Below are positions 1 to 8,370 of a stretch of DNA of 64,000 nt, piece by piece. Position 1 is the stretch's first letter. Every line of letters begins with the position of its first letter. Made by a program: the position numbers and the translations under genes. Source of the stretch: an uncultured Clostridia bacterium (GTDB taxonomy: Bacteria; Bacillota; Clostridia; TANB77; CAG-508); assembly GCA_934121905.1 (NCBI GenBank), contig CAKOVI010000001.1, positions 310,001-374,000 on the forward strand, written 5' to 3'. Under the pieces are notes generated by a model, which ran no database searches, had not been told where the DNA came from, and saw nothing but the letters and a program-made list of their open reading frames with translations.

Positions 1-72
1 TTTGTTGATGAACTTAAAAAGTTAAATGATGCTATAAAAATTAAAATTGAGATGTTAAAAATGATGAGATAA
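1..72 (+). CDS. 3' end of an unidentified gene
   Basis: Frame 1 is open from the first base to a TAA at 70-72 and gives 23 residues rich in Lys, Ile and Met, probably the tail of a helical protein. It lies 87 bases before the CpaF-like ATPase and on the same strand, so it may be the preceding member of the same locus. Too little is present to name it. Confidence 0.5.
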   Translation, partial: FVDELKKLNDAIKIKIEMLKMMR

Positions 73-159
73 ATGTACATCAAGAAAAAAATTTCCTAAA
101 CTTAGAATGGAAAGGAGGATGTTTTTATTGGTTTCAAACTAATAAAAACAAAAACAATA

Positions 160-2131
160 ATGACAATAACAAATCTTATACTTATTGTGGTAGTATTAGG
201 TGTTGCAATATTTATGATATATTATCACATAAATTCGCAAAAAAATGCAGAAGTTGTAACCAAAATAGATGTTGATGACCAAACTTATACTATGGATAAA
301 ATGATAGAATTCGTTAAGAGAAGATTAGATGAAATAACAAAAATAAACTTATATGATATAGGTCTATCAGAAGAAGAATTAAAAAGAAGAAAAAGCAAAA
401 AATACGAATTAAAAAAGGCCTTAAAAGGATGTACATATGGAGATGTTAATGATAAAAAATATGTTAAAGAGTTGATTTTTGATTTATTATCAAAAGAATA
501 TGGTGTAACTGAAATGAACGTATCTAGAGCAATACCTTTTGATATTCCTTCTGTATTAACATCACAAGATAAATTTGATATATTAATATATATTTACAAA
601 AAGGAATTTGGTTATGAAGCTTTAAGTGAAATTATTAGAAAATATAAGCTTGATGAATTTAAATACATCCAAGGAGAAACAAAGCCTTGTTATGTAATTA
701 CGGAAGATGAAATAAATGAAATATTTGAAAAAGAAAAAATAGAATTGACTTTTAATGATAAATTGAATATTGTTGTACAAAGAATATATCAACAGTATAA
801 GGGATATTCAAGCATAGACGAAATAAGAGATATGAATATAGATGGTGTATCTGGTGGTGTATCTGGTTTGCCAGAAAGTTTTATAAGCCAAGTGGCACAA
901 ACAGATTCAGCAGATTATTTAGCTCAAATACAAGAACACAAAGTTCAACGTGCATGTGACAGTATTTGGATAATGTTTCATGGTAAATCAATACGTTTAG
1001 CGTTTTTATCATTTGGAACAGAAGCAGAATTAAAAAGGGTTTGCCAAAATATTTATAAATATAATAACCCAGGACAGTTATCAGACACAAATGGTTATAA
1101 AATTAATGAAATGAAAGACGGTTCTCGTGTCGTTGTTGTAAGACCTTCAATGTCAGAAACATGGGCATTCTTCGTAAGAAAGTTCGACGTAAAGAGAGCA
1201 ACACTAGAACAAATAGTTTTATATCCAGGAAAAGAAGATACAATAGCACTTTTAAAATATTTAGTAAAAGGAGCAAGAATTATATCACTAACTGGTGAAC
1301 AAGGATGCCGGAAAGACAACAATGCTTATGGCAATGATTGAAAACATATATGAAACAATGAACCTACGTATTACAGAAACAGCGTTCGAGTTACACTTAA
1401 GAAAAATTTATCCAACACGTAACATTGTTTCAATGCGTGAGACAGATACAATAGCAGGTCAAGAGTGTTTGGACGTTCAGAAAAAAACTGACGGTTCTGT
1501 TAACATTATCGGTGAGGTTGCAACAGACCCCGTAGCATCTTGGATGATACAATCAGCCCAAGTTGCATCTAAATTTACATTATTTACTCACCATGCTAAA
1601 ACATTCCCAGACTTAGTAACAGCACTTAGAAACTCAATGTTAAGAGCAGGAGTATTTAAAAACGAAAAAACAGCAGAAGAGCAAGTTGTACAAGTATTAA
1701 ACTTTGATATTCACTTAGTAAAAGACTACAGAGGAAATCGTTACATAGAAAGAATTACAGAATGTGTGCCAGTTGAAAATAAAAATGAATATACATTTGA
1801 CCATAGAAAAGAAACAACATTAGAAGGAAAATTTGATAAATTTTTCGACAATGCAACACATTACTTTATGAAAACAACAGACAAACAATTATATGTATAC
1901 AGAAACATACTTGAATATGTAGATGGAGAATACATAATAACAAATAAAATATCAGACAAAAACATAAGAGAAATGAGATTAAATATGACAGATGCTGATG
2001 CAGAAGAATTTGATGATTTTGTTGCAAGACATTGGGGAAAAGAAAGTGTTTACAGAATGGAAGACGAAAGAATGGCAAAATCTAAAGTGACAGCTGGAAC
2101 AACCAAAAAAACAAGAAATTCAAAAATCTAA
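160..2131 (+). CDS. CpaF/TadA-type secretion ATPase, read through a +1 shift at CGG
   Basis: Membrane-anchored ATPase of the Tad/type II-IV secretion superfamily, expected to power assembly of the filament encoded downstream. Residues 5-22 are a transmembrane segment; a helical N-terminal domain follows; Walker A (TGEQGCGKTT) falls near residue 385, then a Walker B-like GEVATDP and an HHAKT histidine box. The frame breaks inside Walker A: codons GGA TGC CGG (1309-1311) run to TGA at 1339, whereas skipping C1309 gives GGA AAG ACA ACA, exactly the Gly-Lys-Thr-Thr of the P-loop, and stays open to 2131 (656 residues after the shift). Both halves match one protein. The ATG at 160 lies 41 bases after AAAGGAGG (111-118); an in-frame ATT at 127 has ideal spacing and could be the true start. 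Deleting T1306 instead would also restore frame (giving Ala for Cys). Confidence 0.85.
1309..1312 (+). other. +1 frameshift site CGG-A in the ATPase P-loop
   Basis: In-frame CGG preceded by TGC. Skipping the C reads GGA (Gly), the invariant Walker A glycine before Lys-Thr. Confidence 0.75.
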
Positions 2132-2199
2132 TTTTAGGCATTAGAAGAGGACTATTGCTAACAACAGTCCTCTTACCTTAGAAGGGAGGTGCAAATACA

Positions 2200-4266
2200 A
2201 TGTCAACAAATATGTTACTTTATGTAATATATGGTGTAGGTGGCATATTTGCATTTATAGTTATAGCATATATAATATTAAACAAAAAAATGGGCAAATC
2301 TGATTACCAAAAAATAAAGAAATTAAGACGTGGTACAGAAACTAGCAAATTTTCTGCAGAAATAACGTATCAAAAGCTTTATATTACATATTCTAAATTG
2401 CCATTTTTGAAACATTATGTTTTAAAATTAAGAAGAAGACTAGAAATTTTGAATGTTGACGATGAATATGCAACTCGTCGTGATTCTGCCAAAATACTTA
2501 GTAAAACACTTCTAGTTTTAATTCCTATAGTAACATTATCGATAATATTAACACATACAAATTATTTGGTATTATCAATAATTTTAATATTTGAAATATT
2601 TATGGTAGATAGTTTCATTGATGGTATGGTTGACAAAATGGATAACACACTGTTAAAAGAGCAATTAGATTTTTTTGCTGAAATAAGACATGCTTATCAT
2701 GAGTTCAACATGGTAGAAGAAGCAATATACCAAATTTCACAAGATGATGAAAAAAATATTTCAAAACAAGGAACAAAAATATATGAAGTTCTAATTTCGA
2801 ATGATCCTGAAATGGAACTAGAAAAATATTATGATATTGCACCAAACCCTTATTTAAAGGAATTTGCGGGGGTATCATATTTAACAAAAGAATTTGGTGA
2901 TAGAAAAGTAGATAAATCATCATTATACTTAAAAAACGTAAACAATATTACAGAAGAAATGCAAATTGAAATCCTAAAAAGAGATAAAATAGATTATGTG
3001 TTCCAAAGTTTATCGATTATATCAATCGTACCAGTACTTGGATTAGAGCCATTAAAGAATTGGTCTATAAATAACTTTAGCTTTACACAGAACTTTTATT
3101 GTGGAAAGGGTGGAATGCTAGTCCAAATTTTAGTAATATTACTTACAATAATATGTTATTTATTGCTAAGAAAAATAAAAAATAATGGATCAACAGAAAA
3201 AAACACACAAAATACAGAAAATCCATGGCAAGCAAAAGTTTACAAAAATCCAATTGGTAAGAAAATAGTGGATTTATTTATACCAAAAAAAGGAACAAAA
3301 GACTTTTTAAAAGTACAAAAATTACTAAAAGATTCGGCTTCGAAGCTCAAAATGGAGTGGCTTTATGTTAATAGAATAACACTTGCAATTGTTACGTTTT
3401 TACTTTCAATATTCTTATTTGTAGAGTTACATATAACAGCCGTTAATTGGATTTACACAGAACCGACAACAGACTATGATATAATGGGTGGATTAACAGG
3501 ACAAGAACTTGCAAAAGCCAAAGCATTAACAGAAAGCGACAATAAGTTCTTAAATATGTTCAAAGGTAAAAAAGATACAAAAGAAAAAGACATAAAAAGA
3601 GCAATGCAAAAATCTAAAGATTATGCAGATAGCACAGATGAAGAAATAGATACAGCAGCTAAAAGAGTATATGAAAAACTACAAAAGATAAATAAAGAAT
3701 ATCTAGGTTGGTTTGAAGTTTTACTTGCAGTTGTATTTATGATAATAGCATACATGTCACCAATATGGCTTATGTATTTCCAACTTAAGATGAGGTTAAT
3801 GGAAATGGAAGACGAAGTAATGCAGTTCCAAACAATTATTTTAATGCTTATGAGAATTGAGCGTGTAAATGTTGAAATAATTCTAGAATGGTTAGAGCGT
3901 TATGCAAATATTTTTAAAGAGCCAATTTCAAGATGTGTTAACAACTATGAAGCTGGTGCATGGGAGGCATTAGAAGAATTAAAAAATGAAACTACATATC
4001 AACAATTTATAAGAATTGTAGAAAGTTTACAAGCAGCAGTTGAAAAAATTCCAATTAGTGATGCTTTTGATGAATTAGATTCTGAAAGAGATTACTATCA
4101 AGCTAAAAGACGTGAGTCTAATGATAGATTAATTTCAAGAAAAGCTATGATTGGAAAGGTAATAGGATTTGCACCTATGGTTGTTATGTTTGTTGGATAT
4201 TTAATTATACCACTAGTATTTATAGGACTTACAAGTATGTCAAGTTCAATGGCAAGCTTAAAATAA
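2200..4266 (+). CDS. TadB/TadC-like polytopic membrane protein
   Basis: A 688-residue protein with about seven hydrophobic segments (roughly residues 4-27, 99-140, 267-285, 305-324, 396-414, 504-529, 648-680) separated by basic and helical cytoplasmic stretches. This alternation resembles two GspF/TadB-TadC-type domains in tandem, the inner-membrane platform that works with the CpaF ATPase. Identification rests on topology and position rather than a diagnostic motif. It starts 68 bases after the ATPase with GGGAGG upstream and ends 13 bases before the first pilin-like gene, so all are probably co-transcribed. A fusion of TadB and TadC would explain the unusual length. Confidence 0.65.
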   Translation: MSTNMLLYVIYGVGGIFAFIVIAYIILNKKMGKSDYQKIKKLRRGTETSKFSAEITYQKLYITYSKLPFLKHYVLKLRRRLEILNVDDEYATRRDSAKILSKTLLVLIPIVTLSIILTHTNYLVLSIILIFEIFMVDSFIDGMVDKMDNTLLKEQLDFFAEIRHAYHEFNMVEEAIYQISQDDEKNISKQGTKIYEVLISNDPEMELEKYYDIAPNPYLKEFAGVSYLTKEFGDRKVDKSSLYLKNVNNITEEMQIEILKRDKIDYVFQSLSIISIVPVLGLEPLKNWSINNFSFTQNFYCGKGGMLVQILVILLTIICYLLLRKIKNNGSTEKNTQNTENPWQAKVYKNPIGKKIVDLFIPKKGTKDFLKVQKLLKDSASKLKMEWLYVNRITLAIVTFLLSIFLFVELHITAVNWIYTEPTTDYDIMGGLTGQELAKAKALTESDNKFLNMFKGKKDTKEKDIKRAMQKSKDYADSTDEEIDTAAKRVYEKLQKINKEYLGWFEVLLAVVFMIIAYMSPIWLMYFQLKMRLMEMEDEVMQFQTIILMLMRIERVNVEIILEWLERYANIFKEPISRCVNNYEAGAWEALEELKNETTYQQFIRIVESLQAAVEKIPISDAFDELDSERDYYQAKRRESNDRLISRKAMIGKVIGFAPMVVMFVGYLIIPLVFIGLTSMSSSMASLK

Positions 4267-4279
4267 AGGAGATGATATT

Positions 4280-5099
4280 TTGGAAAACGCATCAAAAGCA
4301 CTAATTATGGCAGGTGGAATGTTACTTGCAATTTTAATCGTATCTTTGTTGGTTTATGCTTGGAGTTTGTTTTCAAAATATCAATCTTCACAGGATGATT
4401 TGACAGATATTGAAGATACAGCAAAGTTTAATGAGCAATTTACTAATTATCAGAGGGATAATGTGAAGGGGTATGAAATTCTTTCTCTTGTAAATAAAGT
4501 TATTGATTATAATTATAGGAAGACAAATGCAGAGGGTGCACAAAATGATGAAAAATATAAATTTGTTACTATTATAATCATAATGGGAGATGATAAAAAA
4601 CGTGAAAAACTTATAAAAGGACGGTGATGATAATACCAAAAATACATTATTCAAATCAGATAGATATATTCAAAACAATACATCAAATACATTTAAAGAG
4701 ATTATTACAAATGTAAAAAACATAGAAAAAAATTATGGTAATGCAGATAGTGCTACAAAGTTAGCAAAAGCTATAGGTACAATATATCCTGATGATGATC
4801 AGATAACAAGAAATGAAAGCAAGGGAATGAGTAAGGATGATAGTTGGAAAGAAGCTAAAAGAATGTTTAATTTATATGATAGTAATGAAGGAACAAAAAT
4901 TACAGCGAATGATACATCAGGCATAGAGCGAGAAATAAAAACGCACGTTCAAAATAATTTATATGCGTACTATGAATATATACAATTTAAAAAAGCTACA
5001 TTTAAATGTACAAAGGTACAATATGATGATAGTGTAACAGGTAGTGGAACAGGTAGGGTAATAGAAATGGATTTTGATTTTACAGGTAATCTTTATTAA
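4280..5099 (+). CDS. MENAS-type pilin-like protein 1, read through a +1 shift at CGG
   Basis: Starts at TTG 4280 after AAAGGAGATG with MENASKALIMAGG followed by one hydrophobic helix (about residues 8-31) and a charged extracellular part, the pattern shared with four paralogs downstream. The zero frame ends at CGG TGA (4622-4627), giving a 115-residue product. Skipping C4622 reads GGT GAT GAT and stays open to 5099, giving 272 residues, the longest of the set. No start with a ribosome site is seen for the second half, which argues for one gene. Loss of one A from the run at 4614-4617 would equally restore frame, so this site alone is less decisive than the others. Confidence 0.7.
4622..4625 (+). 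other. +1 frameshift site CGG-T before a zero-frame TGA
   Basis: In-frame CGG preceded by GGA and followed at once by TGA. Skipping C gives GGT (Gly) and a long open frame. Confidence 0.6.
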
Positions 5100-5110
5100 A
5101 GGAGAAATAT

Positions 5111-5545
5111 ATGGAAAATGCATCAAAAGCTTTAATAATAGCAGGAGGAGTATTAATTGCTATTTTATTACTAACATTATTTACATATTTATTTAGCAAA
5201 ATGGCAACTGGAACATCTAAAATTTATGATATGATGGAACAATCTGAAATTGCTGAATTTAACCAAAAATTTTTAAACTATAAAGGGAGAGAGGACTTGA
5301 AAATTCAGGATGTAGTTACTATTATTAATTTAGCAAAAGATGGGACAGACGGACCTAATGCTAAAGCTAGTGTTACTGTCAAATTAGATGGAAACCGTGT
5401 AACTTCTACAGTTTGGGATTTGCTTTCTAAGTCTGCTAATTCAGCTAATCCTGAAAAAAAATATACATATACATGCCAACAAGTAATTGTAAATACGGAC
5501 ACTTTACTTGTGAAAGAGGTACAGATAACAACCAATAGTCCATAA
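5111..5545 (+). CDS. MENAS-type pilin-like protein 2 (144 residues)
   Basis: MENASKALIIAGG start, one hydrophobic helix at residues 8-29, then a small soluble domain with Lys-rich and beta-like stretches. There is no longer leader before the hydrophobic helix, so unlike usual prepilins nothing obvious is available for a prepilin peptidase to remove. Length equals that of paralogs 3 and 4. Starts 11 bases after the previous stop with AAAGGAG. Inferred role: subunit of a thin filament or pseudopilus assembled by the upstream ATPase and platform. The family is not one I can name. Confidence 0.7.
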   Translation: MENASKALIIAGGVLIAILLLTLFTYLFSKMATGTSKIYDMMEQSEIAEFNQKFLNYKGREDLKIQDVVTIINLAKDGTDGPNAKASVTVKLDGNRVTSTVWDLLSKSANSANPEKKYTYTCQQVIVNTDTLLVKEVQITTNSP

Positions 5546-5566
5546 AGATTTAAAAGGAATGAAAAA

Positions 5567-5995
5567 ATGAAAAAAACTTTAATTTATATAATATGTATTG
5601 TTCTTATTATTTTATCTGTAATAGGAACAAAATATCTAAACTTCAAAGAACAAAAAAGCTTAATACAAAAATACAACCTTGAATATGAAGTCTATTTGAA
5701 TCAAGATGTAACAGGAAGAGAGCTTACAACAGCAATAAACAGAGCAGTAAACAACAATGAAAAAAATTCAGTTCAAAAAGATGAAAAAGGTTTTTATATA
5801 GAGGATGACAATAATTCGGTAAAAATCGAAATAAAAATTTTAGATAATGACACAACATATCAAATGGAAACTTTATATAATGGTGGTATGGAAAATTTTA
5901 TTCAATATTATGGGGATATAAATTTCAATTGTAGTAAAATTGATTATAATAGCAAAGGGAAGGTTAGTCACATAATATTTGAACAAAAAAATTAA
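5567..5995 (+). CDS. Single-pass membrane protein in the pilin-like cluster
   Basis: A 142-residue protein with a basic N-terminus and hydrophobic helix (about residues 4-21), then a soluble domain. It lacks the MENAS start, but the stretch around residues 48-63 (VTGRELTTAINRAVNNN) matches in spacing and character a segment in the paralogs (for example ISGTQVNTF and TASEIKTLY), so it may share their outer fold. Placed 21 bases after paralog 2 with an AAAAGGA site. Possibly a minor subunit; function unknown. Confidence 0.6.
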   Translation: MKKTLIYIICIVLIILSVIGTKYLNFKEQKSLIQKYNLEYEVYLNQDVTGRELTTAINRAVNNNEKNSVQKDEKGFYIEDDNNSVKIEIKILDNDTTYQMETLYNGGMENFIQYYGDINFNCSKIDYNSKGKVSHIIFEQKN

Positions 5996-6092
5996 TTTAG
6001 TTATTAATATTAGGTAAAAATAATTATTCCATAAGATTATGTTTATCTATGAAAATAAAATAAAAATATGAAATTTAAAGGAGGAATTTATT

Positions 6093-6527
6093 ATGGAAAA
6101 CGCTTCAAAAGCATTAATTATAGCTGGTGCTATACTATTATCAATTTTAATTATATCATTGGGAATAATGGTATACAATAATGCCAAAAACACTGTTGGT
6201 AGTGCAAATTTAAATAAACAAGAAATACAAACTTTTAACTCTCAATGGGAAAATTATGAAGGAAAACCAAAAACTGCAAGTGAAATAAAAACTTTATACC
6301 AAGCAGTTATTGCAAGTAATGCAGCTGAAACGAATGCTGGAACAAATAGATTTGTATCTATTAGTGGAAATTCTGCTACTAAGTGTGTGGATGCAGGAAC
6401 ATCAACGGTTGATACTAATAAGCCAAAAGCAGCACCAACAGTATCTAATTCGGGTACATATGAAGTTAGATTGGGTTATTCTACTGCAGGTCTTGTTGTA
6501 GACATAGCATGGGGTCTACAAAATTGA
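6093..6527 (+). CDS. MENAS-type pilin-like protein 3 (144 residues)
   Basis: Starts after AAAGGAGG with MENASKALIIAGA and a hydrophobic helix at residues 8-29; the outer domain is rich in Ser, Thr, Asn and Ala. Same length as paralogs 2 and 4, with nearly the same DNA at its 5' end. It follows a 97-base gap, larger than other gaps in the cluster, containing no clear terminator. Likely filament subunit; inference from position and architecture. Confidence 0.7.
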   Translation: MENASKALIIAGAILLSILIISLGIMVYNNAKNTVGSANLNKQEIQTFNSQWENYEGKPKTASEIKTLYQAVIASNAAETNAGTNRFVSISGNSATKCVDAGTSTVDTNKPKAAPTVSNSGTYEVRLGYSTAGLVVDIAWGLQN

Positions 6528-6542
6528 TGAAAGGAATAGTAT

Positions 6543-6977
6543 ATGGAAAACGCATCAAAAGCTTTAATTATAGCAGGTTCAATCCTAATAGCTATAATGA
6601 TAATATCACTTGGAATAGTAATATTTAATAATTTTGGTGGCACTGCCAAAAAGATGGCCAATATGGACAAACAAGAAATAGCAGCATTTAACTCAAAAAT
6701 TACACCATACGTTGGAGAACATATATCAGGTACTCAAGTAAATACATTTTTGCAGTATTGCTTATCTGTAAATATGTCAGCTAAGCAATCTAGCACTAAT
6801 TATCAAGCTATAACTGTAACAATAAAAGAAACTGGAAAATCAGATCAAGTTTTAGATAAAGATTCTACATCTTATAACAGAGTTCAAACAGGAACAGGCG
6901 TTTCGTTTAAAGTTACGGCAGAAATAGATAATGATACAGGTTTAATGACTACAATAACAATAGAGCAAAATCCATAA
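6543..6977 (+). CDS. MENAS-type pilin-like protein 4 (144 residues)
   Basis: Start MENASKALIIAGS, hydrophobic helix 8-30, then the conserved spacer with Asn-rich turn and a beta-rich C-terminus. Starts 15 bases after paralog 3; the ribosome site AAAGGAA overlaps the end of that gene. Closest in layout to paralog 3, suggesting a recent tandem duplication followed by divergence of the exposed part. Confidence 0.7.
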   Translation: MENASKALIIAGSILIAIMIISLGIVIFNNFGGTAKKMANMDKQEIAAFNSKITPYVGEHISGTQVNTFLQYCLSVNMSAKQSSTNYQAITVTIKETGKSDQVLDKDSTSYNRVQTGTGVSFKVTAEIDNDTGLMTTITIEQNP

Positions 6978-6997
6978 TTTTGAAAGGAGATATACAA

Positions 6998-7612
6998 ATG
7001 GAAAATGCATCAGATGCTTTAATAATGGCAGGAGAAATGTTAATATTTATTGTCGCTTTAACAGTTTGTATATCTTCTTTTACAAAAGTAAGAGTTGAAA
7101 TAGACAAAATTGTAGGGCAAAAAGAAACTGTGCAAATGGCTAAAAACGGCGACGAATATATAAATTATATTAAAAGTAAAGAAACTAAATCAATAAGGAT
7201 TGTTGGAGCAGAAACTTTGCTTCCTTCAATGTATAGAGCAATTAAAGAAAATTATGTTATATATATAAAATTAAATGCATATGATGATGATTATATTAAG
7301 AATTCTGGAATTGTTCTTACGAAAGCAACAAAAGACGTAAGTGTAATTAAAAGAAATAGTGATGGTACAACAAGTTCTTCTACAGTTATACATAATGGTG
7401 ATGATATTATAAAAATAACAATTGGTTCAAAAACAGCGAAAATAAATCAGTATGTTAATGCAATTTTAAAAGATAACGATAAGAAATTTTTTAATTATAT
7501 AAAAGAAAAGGAATTTTATGAGTATCTCGGGGAATACCAAGATTCGGCAGAAACAGGTGTATCTTCAGAGGATAGAGCTATTCACAGAATAATTACGTAT
7601 GTAGAAAAATAA
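6998..7612 (+). CDS. MENAS-type pilin-like protein 5, divergent
   Basis: Start chosen at ATG 6998 because AAAGGAGA (6983-6990) lies just upstream and it yields MENASDALIMAGE, aligned with the paralogs (Asp replaces Lys6, Glu replaces Gly13). 204 residues with one N-terminal helix and a longer, Lys-rich outer domain. The acidic changes in the N-terminal helix and the greater length suggest a tip or minor subunit. It ends the first transcription group: a promoter follows at 7633. Confidence 0.65.
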   Translation: MENASDALIMAGEMLIFIVALTVCISSFTKVRVEIDKIVGQKETVQMAKNGDEYINYIKSKETKSIRIVGAETLLPSMYRAIKENYVIYIKLNAYDDDYIKNSGIVLTKATKDVSVIKRNSDGTTSSSTVIHNGDDIIKITIGSKTAKINQYVNAILKDNDKKFFNYIKEKEFYEYLGEYQDSAETGVSSEDRAIHRIITYVEK

Positions 7613-7632
7613 AAAGAAAATATATAAAACTA

Positions 7633-7662
7633 TTTACAAAATAGCTCAAAAAATGATATAAT
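7633..7662 (+). promoter_or_regulatory. Promoter for the gene at 7702
   Basis: TTTACA (7633-7638), 18-base spacer, TATAAT (7657-7662), a good vegetative-type match just ahead of the next gene. Confidence 0.65.
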
Positions 7663-7701
7663 ACGATTGTTAAAAAATATTTTTGAAAGGATGGAAAAAA
7701 T

Positions 7702-8229
7702 ATGGGAGATTCAGCAGTAACAATAGTTGCAATTTTTTTAGCAGCAATATTAATGTTTGTTTTTCCACTAATGACAATGGCAGATAAATCAGATGATGTT
7801 TCACAATTATCAATACAAACATCAACAACAGAATTTACAAATAAAATAAGAACAACAGGAGCTATAACGCAAGAAGATTACGATAATTTTGCGCAAACAT
7901 TAGCAGCAACAGGAAATTCATATCAAGTAGAAATAACAGTACAAAAGCTAGACCAAAATCCAGCAAAAAAAGCAAGTGGCGATGGAACAACAATTGGTGA
8001 TAATGTTTATTATACAATGTATACAAAGCAGGTACTAGAAGGCATAAGTACAGGTACAAATAATGTATTAAGCTTAAATGAAGGTGATATTGTATCTATA
8101 AGTGTAGAAAATACAAATACAACAATAGCAAGCCAACTTAGAAACTTTATGTATAAGGTAACAGGAAAATCATCAGGGAATATAGTTGCTCAAGAATCTG
8201 GAATTGTTACAAAAACAAAATCAAATTAA
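7702..8229 (+). CDS. Small N-anchored surface protein, possible major pilin
   Basis: 175 residues. The N-terminus MGDSAVTIVAIFLAAILM begins its hydrophobic helix almost at once, as in the MENAS proteins, and is followed by a Thr/Ser/Gln-rich soluble domain without Cys. It has its own promoter and terminator, so it can be expressed separately from and more strongly than the upstream subunits, as expected for a major filament subunit. No named family recognised. Confidence 0.6.
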   Translation: MGDSAVTIVAIFLAAILMFVFPLMTMADKSDDVSQLSIQTSTTEFTNKIRTTGAITQEDYDNFAQTLAATGNSYQVEITVQKLDQNPAKKASGDGTTIGDNVYYTMYTKQVLEGISTGTNNVLSLNEGDIVSISVENTNTTIASQLRNFMYKVTGKSSGNIVAQESGIVTKTKSN

Positions 8230-8230
8230 A

Positions 8231-8268
8231 TAAAATAGCTTGTAAAAAAAAGCACAAGCTATTTTATT
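8231..8268 (+). terminator. Rho-independent terminator
   Basis: TAAAATAGCTTGT pairs with ACAAGCTATTTTA directly after the stop codon of the preceding gene. Confidence 0.7.
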
Positions 8269-8286
8269 AAAAAATAACACTAAAAA

Positions 8287-8350
8287 GGGGGAACAAACAT
8301 GTAATTTTTGTTTAAAATAAAAGTTAGATGTTTGTTCCCAATCTTTTTTT
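8287..8350 (+). promoter_or_regulatory. Terminator-like hairpin in the leader of the next gene
   Basis: GGGAACAAACAT (8287-8298) pairs perfectly with ATGTTTGTTCCC (8329-8340) and is followed by AATCTTTTTTT, the form of an intrinsic terminator. It ends about 20 bases before the start at 8371, leaving no room for a new promoter, so it may act as an attenuator. Confidence 0.5.
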
Positions 8351-8370
8351 ACGAAGGAAAGGATGAAAAA

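Noticed and set aside
4622..4627. TGA recoding as a sense codon in the first pilin-like gene
   Set aside because: TGA ends other genes here (xerD, murG, mraY), and reading through it in the zero frame soon meets another stop.
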